Of a stretch of 64,000 nucleotides of DNA, positions 22,511 to 34,345 are shown in pieces. Made by a program: the position numbers and the translations under genes. The notes under the pieces were generated by a model, which was not told the DNA's origin, searched no databases, and worked only from the letters and a program-made list of their open reading frames with translations. Every line of letters begins with the position of its first letter. The stretch's first letter is position 1. Source of the stretch: Tubiluchus corallicola. Taxonomy: Eukaryota; Priapulida; Priapulimorpha; Priapulimorphida; Tubiluchidae. Where the stretch lies: positions 521,001 to 585,000 of the forward strand of contig JAQGDQ010000118.1 in the NCBI GenBank assembly GCA_030141605.1. Reading direction: 5' to 3'.

Positions 22511-23006
22511 AGACTACAGATAAAACCGTCTTGGTGGGTTAATCACTGAAATATTACCATCACATAATCTGCAGCATGTATATACATATTTCGATTTTTT
22601 AGTAGACAGTTTAAAAACTTAAACGTTAGTAGTAGACATAACTGGTAGATTATCCTTACTTTTTTCACCGCGAATTTAAACTTTTTTAATTATTTTTTTA
22701 TACTTTCTACTCTAAACGAATTTAATTGTTTTTTTATGAGCAACAGAATAATAACAGAATATCAACAGTATTTTCTTGTATATAGTTTTAGTGATATGTT
22801 TGGAAATGTCATAATGTATAAGCTTGTTACGTAATAAGAAAGTGAAGGTTGGCTGATTATAATAATCTTAAGGCTAACGACAAGTAATGTTAATTCAGTA
22901 ACGTAAGATTGCATCGGCCTTGTTAACGGCTAACGAGTCATAATCACTTAGTGAGTCAATCAGTGAGTCATGGTCAACAGTGTCCACACCTAATGTTACT
23001 TTAGAG

Positions 23007-23505
23007 CAGGGGTATGCAAATTGCGGCCCGCGGGCCACTTGCGGCCCGACCAGAGAATTTGTGCGGCCCGCAAAGAGATTTGTCAACCTAATGAAAGTGT
23101 GGCCCGGGCGATTAATTGAGTGTATCCAGCTGAAGTTCGTGCCACGATCCCAAAGATAGTGCGGGTAGTTTTTTCTACTAGATCGGATGCCATTAACCCT
23201 TACAAGACGGTTGTAGCTTAATGTCACCTTACTACACAGACTGTGTGATGCACATTACTAATATGCATTGTAATGAAATTACCACTATCTGTCCTGAAAG
23301 TAGAAATATATGGTTTGTAATATAAATTTTAATAACTTCTAAAATAGTTTCTTGAGTATAGTAGTGATGATGTACGCAGCTCGGATGCAAAAAATTGTTA
23401 TCAGGCCTTTCTGAACTTGGCTCCTTGATCAAACTGCCTGTGGTCCGCAGGAATTGCGGGAAAGTTTAATGTGGCCCGGCTGGTGAGATCATTTGCACAC
23501 CCCTG
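23007..23505. mobile_element. hAT-like MITE family E, copy 1
   Basis: Termini CAGGGGTATGCAAA and TTTGCACACCCCTG bound 499 bp. They are flanked by a perfect 8-bp duplication CTTTAGAG (22999-23006 and 23506-23513). GC-rich GCGGCCCGC blocks sit just inside each end. The second copy (40149-40649) is inserted in the opposite orientation. Confidence 0.92.
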
Positions 23506-23720
23506 CTTTAGAGAGTGACCATGGAGGACAGCGAAGGAAAATACTAGCGACACTTGTAGAAACAAACAAACCATGTATTACAGGCGGCAAATAACCGCTC
23601 TGCTTTTGTCAATACGTCCTGATCAGTTAGTTTTAAATTTTCATGCAGAGACGAACTTCATACAGCCGCGATAGGCGCAACGACTTTGTAACCTGCCCGT
23701 TAAACTGTCTCGACCTATAA

Positions 23721-24180
23721 CCCTTTCATACCCGTTGTATCCCGTGGGATACGAGAATATTTTCTGCCTTTAAAATTAATAAAATTTTAAAACTGACAGT
23801 TATTTGATCTGTTAATAGTTATTTTGATTTAAGACAATAACAATAGACTATAAATGGTGATAAAATGGCAAACTAGAAAATCTACATAGCATAAAAAACT
23901 GTGCAAGGTACAGTACTTTAGAGACGACTTTGTACAGATCAGTATAGCATGCATACTAAATGTCTTAAATACTTTAAAAAATTATCAGCAGTTGCAAAAT
24001 GAAGCACATTTTATGCTTCCATTGAATCCCAATGTATCCCGTGGGATACAGGCTATGTTTAGCACGCGGCACAAGTAGAAAAATAATAATTATTATGTGT
24101 AAACAAGATGGACATACTGAACAAAAGTACTAAATCAAAATTTTTTTTCTTTTTAAAAAAATAATTTGGGACTGAAAGGG
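23721..24180. mobile_element. piggyBac-like MITE
   Basis: Ends CCCTTTCATACC and its partner GGGACTGAAAGGG are imperfect inverted repeats flanked by ATAA on the left and TTAA on the right. A TTAA target with CCC/GGG ends is the piggyBac hallmark. Two internal copies of GTATCCCGTGGGATAC-like palindromes (about 23737 and 24033) are present. Confidence 0.55.
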
Positions 24181-24489
24181 TTAAGCGCAGTATTCTGTGT
24201 TGAAATGATAAAAAAGAGTTTAACAATCAAGCCCAGAGACAGGTATTATCCCATAATGTTTGGCAGAGCGTGTAATTAATTTCTTATCACGTACAGCTTC
24301 AAAATCATCAAAATAATTAATAATTATATAATCAAATATGAACGGATATTTTTTATGGTACTCATTATTCCAGCAATAATAATTGACCATGACGTTTTCA
24401 GGTCAATGTTACATTCAATTTATGATACGTTTGCTACTGTAATAATAATTGCATATGGTGGTCTGCCTACAAGTGCATCAGTGGGTTAA

Positions 24490-25555
24490 TTACTTCACCG
24501 CAAAATATAGATTTTGTATATGCTGGCCTGAAACCACAAACAAAAACATGAAATATGAATTTATTTCACAGCAACTCAAACATACATACAAACTGATATA
24601 ACATTGACAAAAAAGTAAATAAACTATGCGAGTTACTGTGAGGAGGGGAAGGAGCATTGAGCTTTCGAGTCCTCCTCCAGATAAGTGAAACAATTGACAA
24701 TTAACATTACGTTTTCATCAGTTATAACGTTCATTGCAACAAAATAAGTTTTGTTAGTAACTTAAGATCAGGATGAGTAAAATTGTGAGTTAATTATACC
24801 GTTGTAGTAGGTAATTCTTTGATGCTTTTTTAAACTGATAAAGATTAAGAGTTTTCATTTCACGCGGAATTGATGACCATATTTTAATAGCATTATATTT
24901 TGATGACTGTTTCATTATATTTGTTTTTGGAAGGGGGAGTACATAGTTTTCGACTGAATATCTTGTGTAATGATCATGTTGATTTGAAACTGGACTAAAG
25001 TATGACTGAAAAGCTGGTGGAAGTAGTGAATTATGACAGAGATACATGGAATGAAGACAATACATGTCATATATTTCTTTCACTTTAAGAGTTTTAACAG
25101 ATAAATAAATTATATTTGTGGACTGGTCATACCTTACATGATATATCAGTTTGAGAATTTTGTTCTGGGTAATTTGTAAAGCTTCCAGATTACTTTTATA
25201 TACACCGCCCCAAGACATGACGCCATATATTAGATATGGGTAAACTAAACTGTAATAGATTTTCATCAATGTTTCTCCATTAACAAACTTGCATAATTTA
25301 TAGATGATTCGCAAGGTTTTACTCAATTTATGCTTTATTATACTTATTTGATACTTGCAGTCTAGGTGCTCATCAAGAAATATTCCCAAATATTTAACAT
25401 GTGACTTTTTTCAACAATAACATTACTAAGAACTATGGTTATATTTCTTGATGGTGTTCTCCTTTTCTTTTTTAGAAGCATGAAGTTAGATTTATTAATA
25501 TTCAATGAAAGCTTATTGACATTCAACCATTCTGTAACAAGTAAATTATATTTTG
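24490..25555 (-). mobile_element. 5'-truncated LINE with RT C-terminal domain and 3' UTR
   Basis: The minus-strand frame 25389-24790 reads LGIFLDEHLDCKYQI, later LVYPYLIYGVMSWGG and LEALQITQNKILKLIYH, and ends with IKIWSSIPREMK and FKKASKNYLL. These are diagnostic blocks of the C-terminal part of a CR1/Rex-type reverse transcriptase. Upstream (25555-25390) the RT thumb block WLNVNKLSLNINKSNFMLL is visible, then the frame shifts just before LGIFLDEH. The 3' UTR extends past the stop at 24790 and includes the hairpin-like CTGGAGGAGGACTCGAAAGC (about 24660-24680, minus). It is dead by truncation and frameshift. Confidence 0.85.
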
Positions 25556-26007
25556 CGGAAACATATTGCCGTTGAAAAGCGGGATTATTAGTTTATTTCC
25601 TACTAATGTTCAATTTTATGCGCAACGCAAATGAACGCATGGCTGGGTTTCATATCTGCTTGGCTTCATTTGGGGAAACAAAAGCACGTAAACTGTAATG
25701 TGGTCAGATTCGTGGATGTTGCCGCGTGATAACTTATTTGGCAATTTGCTGGCATTATCTCCTTGTTGTCCGTCAGCTTCATTTATGTCGGATATAATAA
25801 GCTTTCATTGCGCTGGCTTCAATCATATTTGCGCTGCATTGTAGCAGACGAACTTTGTAATGAGTAAACCTAACGAGTTTCCGGAATCGGTGTCTCTCAA
25901 ATGAACGTGATTTTATGTTGGTATAAGTCACTGAATTGTCTTGGACTACGTCGGGCAAGTATTTAGCAAGTACGTTCAATTTTGAAGTTTCTTGCCAATA
26001 CAATTGT

Positions 26008-26492
26008 CAGGGTGCATAAGATTATGGACATGTATAAAATAAATAAAATAGCTTATTTTATGGATTTTTGAAATTTTCTTTTATGGATATCAATAAAATA
26101 AGAAATAGACTACATCTGGAACGAGATGCCCAGGGGAAAATCAATTAAAAAGTAAAAACAGGAGTGCTTGAAACGGGTTTTTAAACACGCAGGACTTAGT
26201 TTTAATTTTTCGGTTTCATATCACTTCAAGTTTAATCAAATTATACGAGACAATGCCTTGTAATTCATCACTTCAGTTCAAATAATTCATCTATTTGGTA
26301 CGAATGTAGAATGCCCTCTAGGCTGAAGTTTCCAATCCAATGCCTGTATTCAGTTTTGATTGCCTTATTTTGTACAAAAAATCACAAAAATGTTTTTTTA
26401 TTTTATGCATTTCTTATTTTATGGATTTTTCAAATTTTATTTTATGGATTTTTGGACTTATTTTATGGATATCCATAATCTTATGCAGCCTT
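26008..26492. mobile_element. hAT-like MITE family A, copy 2
   Basis: Same family and orientation as 5508-6013. The flanks carry a perfect 8-bp duplication ACAATTGT (26000-26007 and 26493-26500). It lacks about 17 bp (a second TTTATCGGTTTAG unit) present in copy 1. Confidence 0.92.
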
Positions 26493-26773
26493 ACAATTGT
26501 GTAACATAATAGGTTAACTGTCATTGGTGCGTCAAAAACTGTTTTTCACGAAGAAAAACTTAGAATCTAAAAAGAAAGAAGCAAACTGTTATTCTAATAA
26601 AATTATTAGTGAAGGATTTTATGAAGATGGGGTCACTAATTTTTTTATCCTTATGAAGAATGGTGTTTTTAACTGAAGAATCAAGTTGAAAACGAGTCAT
26701 AAACAAGTCGAAAGAAACTACACCGATTTTGTCCAGTATAATCAGTATCACTTTTTTGCGATTTTATTAAAGG

Positions 26774-27300
26774 AAGACCGGCCGATTGTTTAGACTCAAT
26801 CTCATTTTAATTTACTGTCCAAAATATACATTTTGTTGCCTATAAAAGTTATCAATTGTTCCTTATATTTGAATAATTAGCTTAGAAAGTTAATTAACTG
26901 CAACTGAACACAGCTATTGCTTACGTCAGAAACTAACCACAGTTTTCCCTTGCGCAAAAGGCGTAAGTGTATAAGTGTTGTACAAGTGTTACAGTACTGT
27001 TTAAACGCAGTACTGATGTCACAAAAAATGGGCTTTACATCATATGACGTCAGAAACTAACACTGCAGTTCACGATCATGCTTATCACGGTACCGCCTTC
27101 AATTTTCGACCACGCGAATGCGACTAAAAGGCGCCGCTGCCAATCTTAGTAGATTCACTGAGCCGCGCGTAACTTTGCAAGTTTAACGAAATTTGAGTAT
27201 CCGAGGTAATTATCATTTAATCTAAGCTTTGATTTTAAAAAAGCTATTATAGTTTTCAATATTTTAGAGCATTCTTTACTCTGAACTAAAAAGGGAATAT
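26774..27300. mobile_element. CCGG-terminus MITE family F, copy 1
   Basis: Begins GGAAGACCGGCCGATTGTTT and is similar over more than 500 bp to 49357-49883 and, inverted, to 63202-63927. The far end is eroded here. It carries two GACGTCAGAAACTAAC-like motifs, the core of a CRE/ATF site. Confidence 0.75.
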
Positions 27301-27395
27301 GTTTTGGCAGAAGCGATTCAAGAGAGTCTTCGTGCTCGTACAGAATTATTTGAAAACTGTATAGGTTGAGTTTGATAAAACTTTGATTTATAAGT

Positions 27396-28350
27396 TTATA
27401 AGTTTATTTATTTCCACTCTGTATGTAACAGTTATAATAAAAATACAGATAACTTCAATGAAGTAAATATAAATGCAATATTATCCAGAAATTACAAAAG
27501 AGATTCTTATGCAGCATATACATATGCAGCAAATTACATTACAGAATAATTTTGATGCATACAGTTTGAGCCTAAAAGCATAGCTTGACAGGCCAAACTG
27601 TCTGTAGCGGATAGCCCTACAGGCTGAATAGGCTGAAGCCTAAGGCTCGTGATCAAAAGGGGCCCGGCAAAATAAAACGAAAAAAATTTTTTTTTGTAAA
27701 AAAAAATAAATTGACAAAAGAGCAAGGGGCCCGCCAAAATAAAATATAGAAAAAAGTTTTTTTTTCAAAAGTCAGTCACTATATTTCTAATCGGGTTTAC
27801 ACAATTCACGTTTACACAGTTTAAGTTTAAGTTCAAAATTTCAGTTTCCGAATTTTTCTGGGGGCAAAGTCAGTTATAATTTCTGAAAAGTCCATTTTTT
27901 TCAACATATCTGACACAAAAACACGTCAGCTCAGCAGTGTAGCAACATCTAAAAGGCCCGTTCCAAGCTCAAGCCTAAGGCCCATAAAATCATAATCCGC
28001 CGCTGCAAACTGTACGTGAAAATCTTAAAGAAGTGATTAATAATTGAAATAATGATGATATATACATAAAAGTGGAGGGGGGAGTAGTGAATGAAAGATG
28101 AAATGGAGCGAGAACTAGGAAAAACTGTGATCATGATTATAAAGTGTTCAGTAACCTGTTGAGCATAGTCACGTTATATTAAGATTACCGTGGAAAAAGA
28201 ATGCAGGTGATTACCATTATCAAACTGTGTTACTCTCAATACTTTTGAAATATTTCTGTTCTGACGGTTTTTTTAAAAGTTGAAAGGGAGTGACTACATT
28301 TTGAATTGCGGCTTAGTCTATTCCATAGGACTGGTCCCATATAGGGTGAT
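27396..28350 (-). mobile_element. LINE 3' end, interrupted by a hAT insertion
   Basis: On the minus strand, a degenerate RT C-terminal block (like GPVLWNRL and HSLSTFKK, from about 28345) and UTR sequence lead to agagtggaaataaataaact followed by a tataaact tail near 27396. The element is split by the transposon at 27602-28005; removing it and one target copy rejoins the UTR. Confidence 0.55.
27602..28005. mobile_element. hAT-like element nested in a LINE
   Basis: Inverted ends CTGTAGCGGAT and ATCCGCCGCTG (hAT-type CAGNGGCGGAT) bound 404 bp. They are flanked by a perfect 8-bp duplication CAAACTGT (27594-27601 and 28006-28013). Contains (a/g)aggggcccg(g/c)caaaataaa twice. No coding capacity. 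Confidence 0.85.
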
Positions 28351-28900
28351 GCATTAACATGCAAAACCATGAACTGAAAACATCAGAACTTCTGCTGAAC
28401 TTTCACACAAAAAGCGATTCTGAAATTAGATTGAAGCTACACAAGATCAAAACTGCAATGAATTCATTGAAATACTTGTACAGAAAATTTCTGTGTAGAC
28501 CTAATGTTAGTGTGTACTACAGCGCTAGTGTGTGTTTTTATTCTGAGTTTAAAGTTCTCTGCTAAAAATCGCTAATTGAAATTTATTATGTTTTCAGGGC
28601 TAAGATTTCACTGAATACTCAGCGTAGGGGGAGTCAGCTTATGTACAATTGTACATAGGAGAAAATTATGTGGTTACCTTGCTGTTGGGTGCTGAAAATC
28701 TAGATTTTTGTGCTCTTAAGAGTTCGGCTCTTTCACGGCAAAAACATACGGTAACTTATTACACGATTTATCTAGAAAGAGTAGGATGATGGAGATTTTT
28801 GTTTGCTAGTGTAACAAGCAGAACTGTAGAAAAAAATAAAATGCAAAAAAGGAAACTGTTTGGGGAATTTGATTAATGTGGCGATCGTTCTGCCGTAAAG

Positions 28901-30145
28901 ATGGACTTTAATATTTCATTAACTAGAATTATCAATGAATCATTTGAGATGCTCACCACAATGGAAGCAACCACAGCACCTCCGCTCACCACAATGGAAG
29001 CAACTACAGCACCTCAGCTCACAACAATGGAAGCAGCTACAGCAACTTCTGAAGCCACCACAATGAACAGGAACATCTACTGGGGGATCATTTTCCCCGT
29101 GCTTTCCGGCGTTACCTTTGCTGGTAATGTTGTCAACGTTCTGGTATTTGGATCGAAACACATGCCCGTATCGCCTTTCAACACTCTGTTGCTAGGCCTT
29201 GCGGTCACTGAAGGTCTTCAAGGTGCATGTTTCACCATTGAAAAGGTAAGAGCTGTCTACTGCTCCAGCCCCGGGTGTGACAAGGACGATGTCCAGTTCT
29301 GCTTGACCAAATTTGGAGATCTTTTCTTCTACACCGCCAACTGGATTGTAGTTTTCATCTCCGTGTTCCGCTGCATTGCCGTGTCGCTACCACTAAGACT
29401 CAAGTTTCTGTGCACTGTGTACAGAGCTCGAGTACTCATTGTTGCCAGCTTAATAGGAAACCTAATCAAAGAGTTGCCATATTGGATACAAAAATACGTG
29501 GTGTCATTTGACGAAGAGTTGATTATAATGGAACCCATCAATCAAGTGATTGGACGCGTGATTCCCTGTTTAATTGTACTCTGTTCAACTATGTTGTCAA
29601 TAGTCGTTGTTAGAAGATTACCAAATGTCTCCCTTCCAAAGTCGTGGAGGAAACAGCGTAAAACTAGAGACGAGCAAACGATGGTCAGGATGCTCTTGGT
29701 CCTATTGATTATCTTCTTTTTGACCAACGCGTACTGCGTTTTCCTGATACTTGGTCGCATCTATGGTCTGCAGTTCATAGATCCGCTATTGTTTTCCACG
29801 CCAATAGCTTTTGGGTTCAATTCTGCAATGAACGTGTTCCTGTACTTTCTCATGTCGTCACAGTTTCGTTCCGTGTTTTGCAAATACTTCCAGTGTGCAG
29901 ACGGCAAGGAAGCGGACGCATTATCAAGCAGCACCACTTCTTCGTTTGGTTCCAACTTTAGAAATTTCAGGGCAAGCTTGTTGTCACGTGTTCGGTCAAA
30001 TAGTGCCAAATGTAATGCTTCTGGTGCCCATGCTGATATCTGTAAACCGAACGGGGTGGTTGCTTTGGCCTACCGCCCCAACAGCATAAGTAGCTCTTTA
30101 AAGAGTAATGACACCTCCTTCACTACTGACCACACAAAATTCTGA
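28901..30145 (+). CDS. Rhodopsin-class GPCR, peptide-receptor-like, intronless
   Basis: 414 residues with seven hydrophobic segments at about 61-84, 94-114, 138-160, 175-197, 214-238, 261-285 and 293-318. TM1 has GNVVN (Asn76). The TM3 end reads FRC(I)AV (156-158) where DRY/ERY is usual, followed by the peptide-receptor-like LPLRLKFLC. TM7 has NVFLY (311-315) in place of NPxxY. C110/C121/C126 and C134 could supply the usual extracellular disulphide. The N-terminus has two N-glycosylation sequons (N4, N12) and three tandem 11-residue LTTMEATTAPx repeats. The C-tail (330-414) is Ser-rich, with possible palmitoylated cysteines at 327/332. It resembles invertebrate FMRFamide-type and orphan receptors; the ligand is unknown. 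The frame is intact. Confidence 0.88.
   Translation: MDFNISLTRIINESFEMLTTMEATTAPPLTTMEATTAPQLTTMEAATATSEATTMNRNIYWGIIFPVLSGVTFAGNVVNVLVFGSKHMPVSPFNTLLLGLAVTEGLQGACFTIEKVRAVYCSSPGCDKDDVQFCLTKFGDLFFYTANWIVVFISVFRCIAVSLPLRLKFLCTVYRARVLIVASLIGNLIKELPYWIQKYVVSFDEELIIMEPINQVIGRVIPCLIVLCSTMLSIVVVRRLPNVSLPKSWRKQRKTRDEQTMVRMLLVLLIIFFLTNAYCVFLILGRIYGLQFIDPLLFSTPIAFGFNSAMNVFLYFLMSSQFRSVFCKYFQCADGKEADALSSSTTSSFGSNFRNFRASLLSRVRSNSAKCNASGAHADICKPNGVVALAYRPNSISSSLKSNDTSFTTDHTKF
28960..29050 (+). repeat. 33-bp tandem repeat in GPCR N-terminus
   Basis: Three adjacent units of about 33 bp encode LTTMEATTAPP, LTTMEATTAPQ and a diverged LTTMEAATATS. They form a Thr-rich, mucin-like extracellular stalk. Confidence 0.85.
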
Positions 30146-30509
30146 ATGATTTAGTAGAATGAAATATCTTTCAAATCGAAAATCAAAAATGGAAAAACCG
30201 GAATTTGATCAACTGCCACTTGAGCCAGAAGTAGCAATGAGAATGGCAATGCTGTTGTGTGGCACTGGTGCAAGCCGGTATAATAAATATCATTCAGCGA
30301 TGTTAAACTGCATCGAACTAATATATACTAAAGTTTGCCGATACAATTTATGGCAAAAAAGTGTATTTTCATCCATCATCCATACATAGACATTTGCTGT
30401 ATCGTATAAATTGTTTGAACGAATATATGTTTTATGCGATAAACATGCCGTCAATGTGTATACTTTTGTACTAATTATTATACAGCAGTAACTTGTGGCT
30501 AGTTTTTAT

Positions 30510-30873
30510 TAGGGGTGAGCATTCTCTACCAGAAAGCGAATTCGAATCCAACCGAACTTCAGTGTTTCGAATTCGAATTGAGATCGAAAGATTTTCGAAC
30601 AAGTTTTCGAACCACCAGCAAAAATTAGTCTTACAAAGATCATGCATATCACTAGATTTCGTTGTGCAGTAAAACGACTAGTAATTTGTTTAAAGTTGTG
30701 CGCAGAAATCACAGCTAAATTGTGCTAATTTCATGATGTTTCAATCGTTTTAGTGATAAAGAGCATACGTGATTGAAGTGCTGAATTATTCGAATCTATA
30801 GTTTTGGATTCGAATCGAGTTCGAACTAAAAAACTCGTTCGAATCGAATTCGAACGTTCGATGCTCACCCCTA
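30510..30873. mobile_element. hAT-like MITE family B, copy 2
   Basis: Same TAGGGGTGAGCAT / ATGCTCACCCCTA termini as 14862-15305, but about 80 bp shorter by loss of terminal GAATTCGAA repeats. The flanking 8-mers (gtttttat, gactttct) are no longer convincingly duplicated. Confidence 0.85.
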
Positions 30874-30917
30874 GACTTTCTTAACTACAACAATGATTAA
30901 TAAACTGATTATGCAGT

Positions 30918-31130
30918 CAGGGCCGGGTTATGACTTTTTAGGGCCCCTAGGCTAATGAAATTATTGGCTCCCGCAGATGGAGCCACTCTTTCACCCTTCA
31001 AATCTTGGATAGTTTTACTCGTGACATATTTTCGCGATATTTTCATTGCTTAAAGTAAACTTATTGCAACTTCTTTAACTAAACTAGAAAAGCTATCTTT
31101 CATTTGTTATTAAAGATATTATTACAAATC
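30918..31130 (+). mobile_element. hAT-like fragment, family D, copy 2
   Basis: Begins CAGGGCCGGGTTATGAC and parallels 22245-22460. The right terminus was not identified. Confidence 0.5.
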
Positions 31131-33040
31131 ATAATGTTTTAAGAAATAAGATCATTATTTATTGCAAACCAAATTGACACATATTTCAACACAACCGTAG
31201 CGAAAACCGATTTTTTTAACCAAATGTTACGAATTACAGCTTCGGGGCTCAAGACCTGTACTAGCTAATAGAATAATCATTCATTCGCCCTGCATGCCGT
31301 ATGACCCCACGTTATAGTAAGTTAATTCAGTAATGTCAGGTATCCATTCATTTAGGTATTCGCTAATTCAGATGTCAGGTGTGTTTGTGAGTTCAATTTT
31401 CATTTTGTTTTCTTAATAGGTAATTTTATTCTCAATTCTCAATTGGTAATGTTCTCTTATTCTAGTTTTTAATTCAGCCTCTTCATGCTTTTTGTACCCT
31501 TCATTTTACTGACATTGACACATTTACTTTACCTGTAGTTCCATCTGTATTTTTTTATTATTGTATTTTCTTGTGCAGCTGATGAAGTCCGAGGAGAGGA
31601 CAAAAGCTCTTAAAGAAAAAACAAAGAATTTTTGAGATTTATGGGCATTTTAACTTCTTCCCTTGCGGTTATGGCAAGTCTCGGAAAAGCACTATTTTAT
31701 TTTCAAGCTAAATTAACTTGTGTTAATGTTTTAGACTGTAAATAATATAATTATCCGTTAGCAACATTGTTGTAGCATAGCATGTTGATGGTAACTCAAA
31801 AAACTATCCTCAGTAGTTAGTCATTAGTTTTTGTTTAGAATCCACTATTTTACAATTAATGATAGTGAAGTGGGAATATTCCTGCTTATCGCAGCCAATC
31901 CTGGTAACTAAAACAACGGCTTACTTTCGCATTTAAAATAATGAGGCATTAAAACAATTAAAACAATAAAACAATTAAACCAAATCTTTTTTGCTACAAC
32001 CGTGTACGAGTTTCATTATTTCTTTTTATATAAACATATTATATTTTTCATAACCTTTGGTATACAGGAAAAGCTTGATTAACATACCTCAGGAATGTGT
32101 AGGTACTCTAATAATACAGTGCTGGGACATTTACATTCAGGTGTCCACATTTTAACAGTGACAGTGCATCAGCTACAGCCATATAAAATTTATTTAATAT
32201 ATTTTACATATAAATTGTACATTTAATCTGTAATACATTAATTATACACTAAAATGTCACTAATTATACATTAATTATATATTTAATCTGTAATACATTA
32301 TTTATACATATAACTGCCATTACTGAATCGATTTGCATGTTATAAATTCCTTCGTTATATCAAAAATAGTTTTATTTTGGTCAAAATTAAAAAGTAATTT
32401 ACCGTGTAATACAATATGAATTTAGTTTCGATGCTTTATTCATTAAATCATGGTTTACTCACCACGAAGCTGAGTTACGAAGGTGAGTTATTAGATACTT
32501 AGTTTAATGTTGGAATGGTATTAATGGAGCTAATAATAATGATGACATTTTTGTAAAATTACATTTGTAAATTGTCAAGGACTACCCATCATTATTGTAA
32601 AGTTACTTCTTTTTCTGAAACAAATTTAGTTTTATGTTTCATTATGTCATAATTCCCAATTCTTGACAGATATTGCTAGTGCCTTATCTGGGCTGCCCAT
32701 ATACGACACTGTTTTCCGCAAATTTAGCTCACGCACTTTAGCGGACGTGTCCTAATTCGGCTAGTGACGTACTCCGCACCCTACAACTGCATTTTCTTTA
32801 TATTCATCATTATAGGGGCGTGAGAAACACTGAACGGGACAAACGTCGAAATCATTATGTTGCTTTTTGCGATTGCAACTGTCGTTGACGATTTCCCGTA
32901 ATGCCCAAACGGTACTCTAATCTTATACAGTGTTACTTGTCATAAGCACAAATTTCTTTTTTTATTAACTTTTATTCTGTATGCCCCATTTTTTATAGAT
33001 GTAACATGCATCTGACAGTTACGTCTGAGCCTTGCGTTGG
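31131..33040. other. Intergenic region
   Basis: AT-rich. It holds a conserved-looking hairpin, ctgatgaagtccgaggagag followed by gacaaaagctctt (31579-31611), of the kind seen in LINE or Penelope 3' regions, and repeated taatctgtaatacatta units near 32225-32305. No gene seen. Confidence 0.45.
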
Positions 33041-33044
33041 AGTG

Positions 33045-33868
33045 CTCAATTCAATTCAATTATTTATTATCTCCGTTAGAACGATAAAAATACAGTATAA
33101 AGAATACATGGAATATTTTGAAGCAAGGGAGAAGGGCAGCGAAGAACCCGTAGGTTATCAAGTCAGCCACCCTTAAATAGTTATGATTAAATAAACTTAA
33201 TTATGGCGTCGTTATCAATTTGAATTTGTATTCAGTTGATGTGTGTTAATTTGGCAATTGAATGATAGGTATCGTAATACTGTAGAACATATAGTTTAAA
33301 TAACGAAAGATTTACAATTCTAAAATACTATAAATCATGCGAAGCAAACACAATAAAAATAACTTGAGATTTTTAAGATAACAGAGTATGCATAATTTGA
33401 GCATTAACTAAAAAATCCGGCAAAAACAAAAAACAGTAAAATGATCAACCAAAGCTGTCGAGAAAAAATATAATAGATTAAACCAAGGAAAAATAAGGCA
33501 AATATAAATCATACAAAACAAAACAAGAAACAGAAGCAAATAAGAAAAACAAAACTGAAATGTTGTAATAATAACATCAATGACTGAATTTGTTGAGAAA
33601 GAAAATATAATAAATTAAACCATCGAAAAACTACTTCAACTGTAAATCAGACAAAATGAAATCAAAATATAACAAAAACTTAAACAAAATCTTTAAGTGT
33701 CGTAGCAATGAAAAAAATATGTATAGTATTACAAGTATATAAGCAAAATATACTTGGAACATGTGTTTTCCAAGTAATTCTACTATCTATAAATATACCA
33801 AGATATTTGATTAGTGGAAGGTTTATTTTCTTATCAAAATACTGGAAATCTTTCGTCACTCCCTGCAA
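33045..33868 (-). mobile_element. LINE fragment (RT block and tail)
   Basis: On the minus strand, 33868-33680 encodes IKYLGIFIDSRITWKTHV, the conserved YLGI..D....W..H block of non-LTR reverse transcriptases. The same strand ends in ataattgaattgaattgagc at about 33045, a typical LINE tail. The region between is too short for the full C-terminal domain, so the copy is internally deleted, or two fragments are adjacent. Confidence 0.55.
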
Positions 33869-34204
33869 TGTTACTACTATGCTATAGTGTTACTCTGTTA
33901 GATGTAACATGAATTCCACGTCCGCATTCTTCATGGTTAGCAAACTACAGATGCAGTAGTTTGTGGAGGTAGTGCTTTCTATAGTCTGCGAATATTAACA
34001 GCATTTCTATGTGTTCTATATTTCATACTAAAGTAAAGACTAGTTCTTGTCGTTTCATGCATCCAGGGGAGCTGTTGGCATGCTGTTAAAATTCTTATTC
34101 TTGTAGGTCTAATGATTGAATAACAATGACTTTGGTGTATTTTAAACATAACATCCTTTGTACGACCTGATGCGTTAACAAAATTTTGAATAAATTTGTA
34201 AAGT

Positions 34205-34345
34205 ATGGTCATGTACTCTATCAGTGTCTTGAGTGGCTGATTCGATAACTAATGTTCTTTGCCACTCCTTCCCATTGTTTTTGTAATTTATACCTATTCT
34301 CTATGTATTATTTTTGGGATGAAAAATAAATGATTTGATTTGAGT
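34205..34345 (+). mobile_element. Possible LINE 3' end
   Basis: Ends gatgaaaaataaatgatttgatttgag, resembling a LINE UTR with a short tandem tail. No coding sequence is retained. Weak evidence. Confidence 0.3.

Noticed and set aside
23232-23432. 66-codon frame and similar frames in the hAT MITEs
   Set aside because: They fall within well-bounded non-coding MITEs and show no transposase similarity.
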